Shown piece by piece: positions 8,305 through 16,865 of a stretch of DNA of 64,000 bases. The stretch's first letter is position 1. The number at the start of each line of letters is the position of its first letter. The position numbers and the translations under genes were made by a program. The notes below the pieces were generated by a model. The model was given only the letters and a program-made list of their open reading frames with translations, searched no databases and was not told the DNA's origin. This DNA is from Maricaulis sp039978735 (GTDB taxonomy: Bacteria > Pseudomonadota > Alphaproteobacteria > Caulobacterales > Maricaulaceae), in NCBI RefSeq assembly GCF_039978735.1, contig NZ_JBDWAS010000056.1:1-64000 (forward strand), read 5' to 3'.

Positions 8305-8983
8305 GCTGTCCTTCGCGTTCGAGAAGTGCGGTGGCCGCAGCGCGTTCGGCGGCCTGTTTGGAACCGCCCTCGCCGATCGCCGGATCGAGCGGCGAAACGG
8401 TGACTTCGACGGTGAAGACGGGACGGTGATCCGGCCCCGAGCGTTCGGTGAGCTGGTAACGCGGCACGCCGCGCCCGGTGCGGGCCGCCCATTCCTGCAG
8501 GGCGGATTTGGGGTTTTCCGGCTTGGCCTTCAGCGCCTCGATGCGCGGCCCCCAGAAACGGTCATAGAAGGCCTGCGCCGCCGGGCGCCCGCCATCCAGA
8601 TAGATCGCCGCGATCAGCGCCTCGCAGGCATCGCCCAGGATCGAGGTCTTGTTGCGGCCGCCGCCACGTTCCTCGGACCGGCCCATTTTCAACGCCTCGC
8701 CCAGATCGATCGACCGGGCGACATCGGCACAGGCATTCTTGTTCACCAGCGCATTGAGGCGCGGCGCCAGCGCACCTTCGCTGGCCTTGTCGAACAGGCG
8801 GAACAGGGCTTCCGCCGTCATCAGGCCCAGCACGCGGTCGCCGAGGAATTCCAGGCGCTCATAGGAGCGCACGCCCTTGCGGCCATCGCCATAGCTGGCA
8901 TGGGTCAGGGCGCGGTCGATCAGGCTCTTGTCCTTGAAGGCATAGCCGATCCGCGCTTCCAGTTCGCTCTGGGCGTCAGCCAT
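8297..8983 (-). CDS. rnc: Ribonuclease III
   Basis: 228 residues. The RNase III signature ERLEFLGDRVLGL is near residue 43, with the downstream acidic patch GDACEALIAAIYLDGG. A C-terminal double-stranded-RNA-binding domain covers about 156-226. It cleaves dsRNA in rRNA precursors. It overlaps acpS by 8 nt upstream and era by 8 nt downstream. The lepB gene often found between acpS and rnc in alphaproteobacteria is absent here. Confidence 0.95.
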   Translation of the reverse strand: MADAQSELEARIGYAFKDKSLIDRALTHASYGDGRKGVRSYERLEFLGDRVLGLMTAEALFRLFDKASEGALAPRLNALVNKNACADVARSIDLGEALKMGRSEERGGGRNKTSILGDACEALIAAIYLDGGRPAAQAFYDRFWGPRIEALKAKPENPKSALQEWAARTGRGVPRYQLTERSGPDHRPVFTVEVTVSPLDPAIGEGGSKQAAERAAATALLEREGQHV

Positions 8984-9404
8984 GGAGCATGCCGTCCAGA
9001 TGGTGGCCCAGCGGACGGGCCTCGATCACCACGAAGGCCTGGGCCCAGGGATGGTCGTCGGTGATGGTGATATGGGCATGGGCCTCCATGCCCTGCGGCG
9101 TCAGCATGCGCAGCCGGTCCAGCGCCCGGCCGGTGAAGGCGAGCGTCGGTTTGCCGCCGGGCAGGTTGACGACACCGATTTCCTTCCAGGATACGCCGCG
9201 CGCAATCCCGGTGCCCAGCGCCTTGGCCCCGGCCTCCTTGGCCGCGAACCGCTTGGCATAGCTGGCCGCCCGCATGCGCCGCGCCTCGGATTTCGCCTGT
9301 TCGATCTCGGTAAAGACACGCTGCACGAAACGGTCGCCGAACCGGTCGAGCGACTTCTCGATCCGGCGGATATCCATCAGGTCGGAGCCAAGGCCGATGA
9401 TCAT
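8976..9404 (-). CDS. acpS: Holo-[acyl-carrier-protein] synthase
   Basis: 142 residues, typical for AcpS. It carries GLGSDLMDIRRIEK (metal-binding Asp) and KRFAAKEAGAKALGTG (catalytic Glu/Lys helix). It transfers 4'-phosphopantetheine from CoA to apo-ACP. The start ATG overlaps the pdxJ stop (ATGA) and the end overlaps rnc. Confidence 0.95.
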   Translation of the reverse strand: MIIGLGSDLMDIRRIEKSLDRFGDRFVQRVFTEIEQAKSEARRMRAASYAKRFAAKEAGAKALGTGIARGVSWKEIGVVNLPGGKPTLAFTGRALDRLRMLTPQGMEAHAHITITDDHPWAQAFVVIEARPLGHHLDGMLHG

Positions 9405-10150
9405 GAAGACGGCTCCGCCCGCGCTTCGGCGATCAGGCCGCGCATGGTCTCGACCGTCTCGCGCAGACCGCGGAAGATCGCCTCGCCGATCAGGAAATGG
9501 CCGATATTCAGCTCGGCGATCTCGGGAATGGCGGCGACCGGTTTCACCGTGTCATAGGTCAGGCCGTGGCCGGCATGGACTTCCAGGCCGCGGCCATGGG
9601 CGATGGCGGAGGCCTCGGCCAGCCGCTCCAGCAGGCGTTGCTGCCCGGCCGTATCGCCGGCCAGCGCCGCCTCGCAATAGGCGCCGGTATGCAGTTCGAC
9701 CACGGCGGCGCCCATCGCCTCGGCGACGGCAATCTGCACCGGGTCCGGCTCGATGAAGAGCGAGACACGGATCCCCGCCTCGCCGAGCTGTCGCACGAAG
9801 GGCGCGATATGATTATGGCCGGCGGCCACATCGAGACCGCCCTCGGTCGTCCGCTCCTCACGCTTTTCCGGCACGATGCAGCAGGCATGCGGCTTGTGGC
9901 GCAGCGCGATCTCCAGCATTTCCGGGGTCGCGGCCATTTCCAGGTTCAGCGGCAGTTCGATCTCGGCCATCAGCCGGTCGATATCGGCATCCGTGATATG
10001 ACGGCGGTCTTCGCGCAGATGCGCCGTAATCCCGTCCGCCCCGCTCTCGGCCGCTTGCCGGGCCGCACGCACGGGATCGGGATGAGCGCCGCCGCGGGCA
10101 TTCCGGATCGTCGCCACATGGTCGATATTGACGCCGAGACGCACCGTCAT
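9401..10150 (-). CDS. pdxJ: Pyridoxine 5'-phosphate synthase
   Basis: 249 residues from the ATG at 10150; a longer frame exists upstream but would run through pyrE. It begins MTVRLGVNIDHVATIRNARG, the PdxJ start. It contains TAHLREDRRHI, the catalytic Glu region and EVHAGHGLTYDTV. It condenses 1-deoxyxylulose 5-phosphate with 3-amino-2-oxopropyl phosphate. It is joined to pyrE upstream and acpS downstream by ATGA overlaps. Confidence 0.96.
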   Translation of the reverse strand: MTVRLGVNIDHVATIRNARGGAHPDPVRAARQAAESGADGITAHLREDRRHITDADIDRLMAEIELPLNLEMAATPEMLEIALRHKPHACCIVPEKREERTTEGGLDVAAGHNHIAPFVRQLGEAGIRVSLFIEPDPVQIAVAEAMGAAVVELHTGAYCEAALAGDTAGQQRLLERLAEASAIAHGRGLEVHAGHGLTYDTVKPVAAIPEIAELNIGHFLIGEAIFRGLRETVETMRGLIAEARAEPSS

Positions 10151-10731
10151 GCCAGTCCGCGGCTCCCGGGCTTGATCGCCGGAATGGCTTCCAGTTCCGG
10201 CGGCAGCTGGTCGGCCGGATAGGCCGGCACCTTGTATTCGGTCAGCGCGATCAGCGGCACGCCGACATCGGCCTCGCCGCCCGAGCGGTCTACCAGGCAC
10301 GCCTCGGCCAGCACGGTGGCGCCGGTCGCCTGGATCGCCTCGATACACTCGCGGGAGGAAAGCCCCGTGGTGACGATATCCTCGACCACCAACACCTTGT
10401 CCTCGGCGGAGAGTTCGAAGCCGCGGCGCAGGGTGAATTCGCCGTTCTCGCGCTCGACATAGAGGGCTTTCAGCCCCATCTGGCGCGCGGTCTCATAGCC
10501 GGGGACAATGCCGCCGACGGCCGGAGAGACGATCACGGTCGGCTGTTCGGAGAGTTCGGCCTTCACCTTCCCGGCGAGCGCGCGGCACAGTTTTTCCGTC
10601 CGCGCCGGATCGGCGAACACCTTGGCCTTCTGCAGGAAGACCGGGCTGCGCAGGCCCGAGGACAGGATGAAATGGCCTTCCAGCAAAGCACCGGCAGCGC
10701 GGAATTCGGCCAGGACCTCGTCGCGTGTCAT
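10147..10731 (-). CDS. pyrE: Orotate phosphoribosyltransferase
   Basis: 194 residues. The PRPP-binding motif VLVVEDIVTTGLSSRECI is clear, and FILSSGLRSPVFLQK forms the orotate site. It makes OMP from orotate and PRPP in pyrimidine synthesis. Its start codon directly abuts the rsh stop, and it overlaps pdxJ by 4 nt, so it belongs to the same operon. Confidence 0.95.
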   Translation of the reverse strand: MTRDEVLAEFRAAGALLEGHFILSSGLRSPVFLQKAKVFADPARTEKLCRALAGKVKAELSEQPTVIVSPAVGGIVPGYETARQMGLKALYVERENGEFTLRRGFELSAEDKVLVVEDIVTTGLSSRECIEAIQATGATVLAEACLVDRSGGEADVGVPLIALTEYKVPAYPADQLPPELEAIPAIKPGSRGLA

Positions 10732-12960
10732 CTATTCCTCGCTCTCTTCGTGTTCGGCGCGCTTGCGCTCGGCGGAAACGACCGACGGGCACATGCGCAG
10801 CGCCGCCAGGATATTGGCCAGGTGCCGCGTGTCGAACACCTCGACGTCGAATTCCATGTCGAAAAAGTCGGTCGAGCGGCGACGCGTCTTCACGCTGGCG
10901 ATATTGCCGCGATTCTCGGACACGGTTTTGGCGATCTCGGCCAGCACGCCCTGCCCGTTGTGCAGCACCGCCTCGATACGGGCCATGGACACTGCATTGT
11001 CCTCGGCCTCGGCCGTCCAGGCCAGGTCGAGCCAGCGATCCATCTCGTCTTCTTCGTGATCGGCCAGCGTCTCGCAGTCGATCGTGTGGATCTCGACGCC
11101 CTTGTCGGGGATCAAAAGGCCGACAATCCGGTCGCCCGGCAGCGGCGAACAGCAATCGGCAAAGTGCAGCGTCACGCCCTGTGTGAGGCCGCGGCCGCGC
11201 ACGAAGAGGCGCGCCTTGTCGTCCTCGATCAGTTCGCGCTCGGTGACATCGCCGCGCTCGTCCAGGCGCCCCGGGAAGACCGCATCGAGCAGATCGCCGG
11301 AAGAGACCCGGCCGCGGCCGAGCATTTCGTAGAGCTCTTCGGCATCCTTCAGATCGAGCCGTGCCAAGGCATCGCCCAGATCGGTCTCGACCAGCTGGCG
11401 GCCTTCACGGCGGAAGGCATGCTCGGCCATGATCTTGCCGATGCGCTGGAATTCGTCGCGTTCGCTTTCGCGGATCAGGCGGCGGATCGCAGCCCGGGCG
11501 CGGCCAGTGATGGCCAGGTTTTCCCAGCCCTGCGGCGGCTGGCGCACGCCGCCCTTCACGATCTGCACGACATCGCCATTGCGCAATTGCGTGCGCAGCG
11601 GTCGTTCGCGGCCATTGATCTTGGCCGCCACCGTTGTGTGACCCAGCTCGGTGTGGACCGCATAGGCAAAGTCCAGCGGAGTCGCGCCGGCCGGCAGGGA
11701 GATCAGATCGCCCTTGGGCGTGAAGCAGTAGACCTGGTCGGCGAACATCTCGAGCTTGGCGTGCTCGAGGAATTCGTCCGGATCGCCGCCCTGGTTGAGG
11801 ATTTCCACGAAGGGCCGCAGCCGCTCCAGCGGATCGCCACCGGCGGCCTGGGCCGCGGCGGGGTCGTATTTGTAGGTCGAGTTCTTGTAGCGCCAGTGCG
11901 CCGCCACACCGCTTTCGGCCACCGCCTCCATGTCCTCGGTGCGGATCTGCAGCTCGACGCGGACATTGTGCGGGCCGATCACCGTGGTGTGCAGCGAGCG
12001 GTAATTGTTCGGCTTGGGCAGCGAGATGAAGTCACGAAACCGCTCGGGCATGCAACGCCAAGCCTGGTGGATCACGCCGAGGGCGCGATAGCACTCGTCC
12101 GGCGTCGTCACGATCAGACGGAAGGCATAGATGTCAGCGATTTCCTCGAAGGTGAGCCCCTTGCGCTCCAGCTTGCGCCAGATCGAATAGGGCCGTTTCT
12201 CACGTCCGAAAATCCGCGCCTCGATCCCCGCCTGCTCCAGCCGGTCGGTGATCGCCTGCGAGACGGCAGAGACTTCCTGGGCGTGCTCGTCGCGCAGGAG
12301 TTTGAGACGCTTGTTGATCGACTCGTGGGCGGCCGGGTTGATGTGTTCGAAAGCCAGATCTTCCAGCTCGACGCAGACCCGGTTGATGCCGATCCGCCGC
12401 GCCAGCGGAGCGTAGATTTCCAGCGTTTCGCGGGCGATCCGCTCGCGCTTGTCCGGCCGCGGAATGGCGCCCAGCGTACGCATATTGTGCAGCCGGTCGC
12501 ACAGTTTCACGATCAGCACACGCACATCGGCCGAGATCGCGACGACCAGTTTCTGCAGGTTTTCGGCCTGTTTGGTGCGCTTGGAGCGCAATTCCATCTG
12601 GCCCAGCTTGGTGACGCCATCGACCAGGCTGGCAGTCTCCTCGCCGAATTCGCGGGTGATGTCTTCCAGCGTCGCCGGTGTGTCCTCGACCGTGTCGTGG
12701 AGCAGCCCGGTGCACACCGTGGCCACGTCCATGCGCAGGTCGGCGAGGATCATCGCGACCTGTGCGACATGGGCAAAATAGGGTTCGCCCGACTGGCGCC
12801 GCTGCGGCCGGTGTGCTTCCTCGGCAAAATCATAGGCGCGCCGCACATAGTCGGCGTCCACCTTCGGAAAATACCGATGGATGCGTGCGACCAGCTCGTC
12901 CGCACTGGGAATGGCGGGCGGCGGCGATGCCAGATCGGGTGACGTCGCGCCGTGGTTCAA
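10732..12960 (-). CDS. rsh: Bifunctional (p)ppGpp synthetase/hydrolase (Rel/SpoT homologue)
   Basis: 742 residues. The HD hydrolase domain has His64 and the HD pair at 88-89 (LLHDTVEDT). The synthetase domain follows, with DIYAFRL and KPNNYRSLHTTV. Its GREKRPYSIW segment keeps the R-x-K pattern of bifunctional Rel enzymes rather than the acidic RelA type. TGS (TPKGDLISLPAGATPLDFAYAVHT) and a C-terminal ACT domain complete it. The start appears to be TTG at 12960, 6 nt after rpoZ, with only a weak ribosome site, so translation may depend on rpoZ. It sets the stringent-response alarmone level. Confidence 0.94.
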   Translation of the reverse strand: MNHGATSPDLASPPPAIPSADELVARIHRYFPKVDADYVRRAYDFAEEAHRPQRRQSGEPYFAHVAQVAMILADLRMDVATVCTGLLHDTVEDTPATLEDITREFGEETASLVDGVTKLGQMELRSKRTKQAENLQKLVVAISADVRVLIVKLCDRLHNMRTLGAIPRPDKRERIARETLEIYAPLARRIGINRVCVELEDLAFEHINPAAHESINKRLKLLRDEHAQEVSAVSQAITDRLEQAGIEARIFGREKRPYSIWRKLERKGLTFEEIADIYAFRLIVTTPDECYRALGVIHQAWRCMPERFRDFISLPKPNNYRSLHTTVIGPHNVRVELQIRTEDMEAVAESGVAAHWRYKNSTYKYDPAAAQAAGGDPLERLRPFVEILNQGGDPDEFLEHAKLEMFADQVYCFTPKGDLISLPAGATPLDFAYAVHTELGHTTVAAKINGRERPLRTQLRNGDVVQIVKGGVRQPPQGWENLAITGRARAAIRRLIRESERDEFQRIGKIMAEHAFRREGRQLVETDLGDALARLDLKDAEELYEMLGRGRVSSGDLLDAVFPGRLDERGDVTERELIEDDKARLFVRGRGLTQGVTLHFADCCSPLPGDRIVGLLIPDKGVEIHTIDCETLADHEEDEMDRWLDLAWTAEAEDNAVSMARIEAVLHNGQGVLAEIAKTVSENRGNIASVKTRRRSTDFFDMEFDVEVFDTRHLANILAALRMCPSVVSAERKRAEHEESEE

Positions 12961-12966
12961 TTCGCT

Positions 12967-13338
12967 CTACAGACGGCCGTCAGGCGCGCCGTCCCTGTCG
13001 TTCTGGAGCGCCTTGAGCATTTCCGCTTCGTCGAGCTCGACGGGCGGAGCCGGCAGGGCTTCCATGTCCTGCTTGGCGTCTTCCTTGGCGGCGTCTTCCT
13101 CGTCCTCGCTCGGCAGCACGCGCTGAAGGCCGTGCACGAGGCTTTCCTTCAGGCTGTCCAGGTCGAGGGTCTCGTCGGCGATCTCGCGCAGCGCCACGAC
13201 GGGATTCTTGTCCCGGTCGCGATCAATCGTCAGCGCCGAACCGGCCGAAATGTTGCGGGCGCGATGCGCCGCCATCAGGACGAGGCGGAAACGATTGGGG
13301 ATTTTATCGATGCAATCTTCGACGGTGACGCGAGCCAT
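12967..13338 (-). CDS. rpoZ: RNA polymerase omega subunit
   Basis: 123 residues beginning MARVTVEDCIDKIPNRFRLVLMAAHRAR, the omega signature, with KNPVVALREIADE. It assists beta-prime folding and helps form a ppGpp site on RNA polymerase. The C-terminal third is acidic (SEDEEDAAKEDAKQD), as in many alphaproteobacterial omegas. It is first in the operon with rsh, the enzyme that makes the ligand it helps bind. Confidence 0.95.
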   Translation of the reverse strand: MARVTVEDCIDKIPNRFRLVLMAAHRARNISAGSALTIDRDRDKNPVVALREIADETLDLDSLKESLVHGLQRVLPSEDEEDAAKEDAKQDMEALPAPPVELDEAEMLKALQNDRDGAPDGRL

Positions 13339-13413
13339 GCGCGCGATCTCCTTGAACCAGCGCTGGAGTTGGAACCGCGTTTCCTAGCTCTGCCGCCCTG
13401 CAAAAGCAAGGCT

Positions 13414-13944
13414 TCAAGGCGCTTTCTGCGGAACCGTTTGCAGCTTTGACATGGCGTCGCGGTCGCCGCGGGGCAAGGCCTCGACCAGATCGTCGATGCT
13501 GCGGCCGCTCACAGGATCGTGCCAGCCGGGTGCAATCTCCTGCAGCGGCAGGAGAACAAAGGCGCGCTGCGTGGCCCGGGGATGGGGAATTTCCAGCCCG
13601 TCTTCGGCCTTCAGAACAGCGCCGCGATAATCGATCAGATCGAGATCCAGCGTCCGCGGCGCATTGCGCCGGCTGCGCTCGCGGCCGAACCGCGCTTCCA
13701 CCCGGTGGAGAAGATCCAGCAGTGCGCGGGGCGAAAGCCCTGTCCCGATTTCGGCGACGGCATTCACATAGGGCGGATCGCACGGATCCGGCCAGGCCGG
13801 GCTCGACCAGTCCGACGAGCGCGCCACGACGGACACGTCCTCGCCCGCCAGCGCCTCGAGCGCCAGGGCCAGCGTTTCCTGCGGCGTGCGGCCGCCTTCT
13901 GGAAGGTTGGCGCCAAGCGCGATATAGATGGCCGCAGCAGACAT
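13414..13944 (-). CDS. folK: 2-amino-4-hydroxy-6-hydroxymethyldihydropteridine pyrophosphokinase
   Basis: 176 residues from the ATG at 13944; a TTG 30 nt further upstream is less likely. Diagnostic stretches are IYIALGANLP, PPYVNAVAEIGTGLSPRALL and RNAPRTLDLDLIDY, the HPPK signature with ATP/Mg aspartates. It pyrophosphorylates the pterin in folate synthesis. It is divergent from the NYN-domain gene, with 34 bp between. Confidence 0.93.
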   Translation of the reverse strand: MSAAAIYIALGANLPEGGRTPQETLALALEALAGEDVSVVARSSDWSSPAWPDPCDPPYVNAVAEIGTGLSPRALLDLLHRVEARFGRERSRRNAPRTLDLDLIDYRGAVLKAEDGLEIPHPRATQRAFVLLPLQEIAPGWHDPVSGRSIDDLVEALPRGDRDAMSKLQTVPQKAP

Positions 13945-13978
13945 TTTCGATCCGTGATTTTTTAAAGGATACAATCAG

Positions 13979-14518
13979 ATGGCATTTTATCCCGACGAGC
14001 GCATCGGTCTTTTCATCGACGGCGCCAACCTGTTCTCCACCACCAAGGCGCTGGATTTCGACATCGACTTCAAGCGGCTGCTGGATGAATTCCGCAAGCG
14101 CGGCAAGCTGATCCGCGCGAATTACTACACCGCCCTCCTGGAGCATGAGGATTACAATCCGCTGCGCCCGCTCGTCGACTGGCTGGACTATAACGGCTTC
14201 TCGGTGATCACGAAGCCGGCACGCGAGTTTACCGACGATAGCGGCCGCCGCCGCATCAAGGGCGATATGGATATCGAACTGGCGATCGACATGGTCGAGG
14301 CCGCCACCTATCTCGACCACATCATCCTGTTCTCCGGCGATGGCGATTTCCGGCGCGCCATCCAGGCCGCCCAGTCCCGCGGTGCCCGGGTGAGCGTGGT
14401 CTCCTCGCTGAAGACCCAGCCCTCCATGGTCTCCGACGATCTGCGCCGGGCCGCCGACACCTTCATCGAGCTGGCCGATCTGGAAGGCATGATCGGGCGC
14501 AACGGAGGCGGTTCGTGA
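13979..14518 (+). CDS. NYN-domain protein (LabA/DUF88 family), putative RNase
   Basis: 179 residues with an AAAGGA ribosome site. The NYN (PIN-like) fold is shown by FIDGANLF (N-terminal Asp), KGDMDIELAIDMV and LFSGDGDFRRAI, which place conserved acidic residues for metal-dependent nuclease activity. LabA-like proteins are thought to act on RNA; the exact role is unknown. Its TGA overlaps the GTG start of the uracil-DNA glycosylase (GTGA), so the two are translationally coupled. Confidence 0.88.
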   Translation: MAFYPDERIGLFIDGANLFSTTKALDFDIDFKRLLDEFRKRGKLIRANYYTALLEHEDYNPLRPLVDWLDYNGFSVITKPAREFTDDSGRRRIKGDMDIELAIDMVEAATYLDHIILFSGDGDFRRAIQAAQSRGARVSVVSSLKTQPSMVSDDLRRAADTFIELADLEGMIGRNGGGS

Positions 14519-15174
14519 GCGCAGCCTATCCGGCCGAGGCCCCGCTCGACTGCCCGCTCTGCCCCCGCCTCGTCGCCTTCCGCGAAGCGACGGCGCGCGA
14601 CCATCCGGACTGGCACAATGCGCCGGTTGAATCCTTCGGCGATCCGCAGGCGCGGCTTCTGGTCGTGGGGCTGGCGCCCGGGCTGCGCGGCGCCAACCGC
14701 ACCGGCCGCCCCTTCACCGGCGACTGGGCGGGCGATCTGCTCTACGCCACGCTGGGCAAGTTCGGTTTCACCCGCGGCACCTATGACAGCCGGCCCGATG
14801 ACGGGCTGACGCTTGTCGATGCGATGATCACCAATGCCGTGCGTTGCGTGCCGCCGGAGAACAAGCCCGTCGGTGCGGAAGCCAATGCCTGCCGCCCCTT
14901 CCTCACGTCGCGGATTGCGGCCCTGCCCCGGCTTCAGGCTGTGCTTTGCCTGGGCAAGATCTCGCACGACAACACGCTGCGCGCGCTGGGCCACAAGATG
15001 AAGGACGCCACCTTCGGTCACGGCGCCCGGGCGAAGCTGGACGGTCCCAACGGCCCGCTGCAGCTCTTCGACAGCTATCACTGCTCGCGCTACAACACGA
15101 ATACCGGCCGGCTCACCGAAGCCATGTTCGACAGCGTGTTCGCCGACATCCGCACCTATCTCGACGCCGGCTGA
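14515..15174 (+). CDS. Uracil-DNA glycosylase, family 5 (UDGb)
   Basis: 219 residues starting at GTG 14515. An N-terminal C-P-L-C pair with later cysteines (NAVRCVPPENKP, NACRPFL) gives the four ligands of the [4Fe-4S] cluster found in family 4/5 enzymes. Motif A is GLAPGLRGANRTGRPFTGDWAG, lacking the usual catalytic Asp, as in family 5. Motif B is SYHCSRYNTNTGRLT. It removes uracil and other deaminated bases from DNA. It is coupled by overlap to the NYN gene. Confidence 0.9.
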   Translation: MSAAYPAEAPLDCPLCPRLVAFREATARDHPDWHNAPVESFGDPQARLLVVGLAPGLRGANRTGRPFTGDWAGDLLYATLGKFGFTRGTYDSRPDDGLTLVDAMITNAVRCVPPENKPVGAEANACRPFLTSRIAALPRLQAVLCLGKISHDNTLRALGHKMKDATFGHGARAKLDGPNGPLQLFDSYHCSRYNTNTGRLTEAMFDSVFADIRTYLDAG

Positions 15175-16589
15175 ACCGCCGCCCGGGCCGCATCCAGTCG
15201 ATCGAGCAGAACCTCGATATCGTCGGGGCCGGTCAGATAGCTGGTGATGCAGGCCCGCAGCGCCGTTCGCCCTTCAAAGACGACATGTCCCAGCCAGGCC
15301 TGGCCATCTGCTTCCAGCCAGGCCGCGAGGGCTGCACTTTCGCGGCCGTCGGGATCCTCGAACAGCACGACGGGCAGCGGCGAGGCATTCCGGATGTTCC
15401 AGCCGCGCGCCGTGAGCCCGTCACGCAGCGCATCGGCCAGCGCGAACTGGCGATCGAACATGGCGCGATAGCCCGCAACACCGATCGTGCGCAGCGTCAT
15501 CCACAGCCGCAGACCGATGAAGCGCCGCGACCACTGATAGCTGGTCACATAGGCATCCACCCCGTCGCCGGCGGGCATATAGCTCGTCGCCACGGCAAAG
15601 GCGCGGGACAGGGCCTCGGCATCGCGCACAAAGACCATGCCTGCCCCCATCGGCACGGCGAGCCATTTATGGGCATCGACGGTCACGCTGTCGGCCCGTT
15701 CGATCCCGTCCAGCAGCGGACGGCGGGTCTCGTCAACGATCAGCGCCCCGGCCCAGGCTGCATCGACATGAAGATGCAGACCCGTCTCTGCCGCGATATC
15801 CGCACAGGCATGCAGCGGATCGATCAGGCCGGCATTCGTGGTGCCGGCCGTGGCGGCGATCATCACCGGCGCCGCACCGGCGGCCCGGTCGTCCGAGATC
15901 GCCCGGCGCAAGGCATCGGGATCGAGCCGCCCGGATCCGTCCGTCGGGATGAGCGAGACCGCGTTGCGTCCCAGCCCCGCGGCCCGCGCCAGCTTGATCC
16001 AGGCCAGATGACTATCGGCAGAGGCATAGAGACGCGCCGGGCCCGGCAGGGCCGCGGCCCCGTCCGCGTCATAGCCAGGAAAAAGCCGCGCCAGCGCCAC
16101 CTGCAGGCCCGTCGCATTGGCTTCCGAACCGCCGGAGGTGAAATGACCGGTCGCGGTCGCCGGAAAGCCGAGCGCCTCGTTCAACCACGCGATCAGCTTG
16201 CGCTCCATCATCACCGAGGCCGGCGCATGACTGACGACGCACAGTTGCGGATTGCGCACGGCAGAAAGAAGATCGGCCACAACGCCGGGCCAGGCCGGCG
16301 TCGGGTTGAAATAGCCGAAACACCGCGCGTGCGCCGAAAGAAGATCGCCGTCGGCCATCAGCGATGCCGCTTCGTCGACCGCACTCTGCAGCCCTTTGCC
16401 TGCAGACAGATCGATCCGCGACAGGCGTTCGCCGATCGTGGCGGCAGGCACCGCCGGGGCGACCGGACCGTTAACCATGGCAGAAAACGCGGCCTCTACA
16501 GACCTCGAGACCCACGCCAGGTCGGCGCCGACATCCTTTTGAACCAAGGCGTTGAGCGGAGCCTCCTCCGGCTTGTCCACAGATTTCAT
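15156..16589 (-). CDS. PLP-dependent group II decarboxylase family protein
   Basis: 477 residues, fold-type I. The PLP lysine is in VTVDAHKWL (Lys308), the cofactor Asp in LHVDAAWAG (about 276), and TSGGSEANATGLQ binds phosphate. The family decarboxylates aromatic amino acids, glutamate, diaminobutyrate or similar; the substrate cannot be read from sequence. Its ATG overlaps the stop of the small cysteine protein upstream (ATGA), so the two form an operon divergent from a GlxA-type regulator. Its end overlaps the UDG gene by 19 nt on the opposite strand. Confidence 0.85.
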   Translation of the reverse strand: MKSVDKPEEAPLNALVQKDVGADLAWVSRSVEAAFSAMVNGPVAPAVPAATIGERLSRIDLSAGKGLQSAVDEAASLMADGDLLSAHARCFGYFNPTPAWPGVVADLLSAVRNPQLCVVSHAPASVMMERKLIAWLNEALGFPATATGHFTSGGSEANATGLQVALARLFPGYDADGAAALPGPARLYASADSHLAWIKLARAAGLGRNAVSLIPTDGSGRLDPDALRRAISDDRAAGAAPVMIAATAGTTNAGLIDPLHACADIAAETGLHLHVDAAWAGALIVDETRRPLLDGIERADSVTVDAHKWLAVPMGAGMVFVRDAEALSRAFAVATSYMPAGDGVDAYVTSYQWSRRFIGLRLWMTLRTIGVAGYRAMFDRQFALADALRDGLTARGWNIRNASPLPVVLFEDPDGRESAALAAWLEADGQAWLGHVVFEGRTALRACITSYLTGPDDIEVLLDRLDAARAAVQPASR

Positions 16590-16798
16590 GTTTTGTTAAC
16601 CCTCTCACTGACACCGCTGACCGGTGTCTTCATCAAGCCGTCAAAAAACTGCAGCGCCACCCGGAACTTGTCGCGACATCCGGGGTTACAGAAGCCGACA
16701 GTGTGTCCGCGATAATCCGTCAGACTGTCGGCCGCCACCGGCTTGCCCGACCAGGGGCAGGTCTCGTTCAGGACCGTATCCATTCGCCCAGATTGCAT
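16586..16798 (-). CDS. Small TRASH/YHS-like cysteine protein
   Basis: 70 residues from the ATG at 16798, preceded by GGAAGGAAGAG. It shows CPWSGKPV, YRGHTVGFCNPGC and RDKF, the C-P-x-x-G / Y-x-G / F-C-x-x-C pattern of TRASH/YHS metal-binding domains. The second Cys of the first pair is replaced by Ser. Such domains bind metals in sensors or chaperones. It is translationally coupled to the PLP decarboxylase downstream and divergent from a GlxA-type activator. Its role is unknown. Confidence 0.78.
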   Translation of the reverse strand: MQSGRMDTVLNETCPWSGKPVAADSLTDYRGHTVGFCNPGCRDKFRVALQFFDGLMKTPVSGVSERVNKT

Positions 16799-16865
16799 CG
16801 CTCTCTTCCTTCCCGCGTCGCTTTGCGGTTTGATATTTCGAAGAAGCGATGGCACAAATGACGTT

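Noticed and set aside
10672..12942. 756-codon plus-strand frame opposite rsh
   Set aside because: Antisense to a full-length Rel/SpoT homologue and without any family motif.
14844..16715. 623-codon plus-strand frame opposite the PLP decarboxylase
   Set aside because: It overlaps the glycosylase end and the decarboxylase; composition (His, Arg, Gln rich) is typical of shadow translation.
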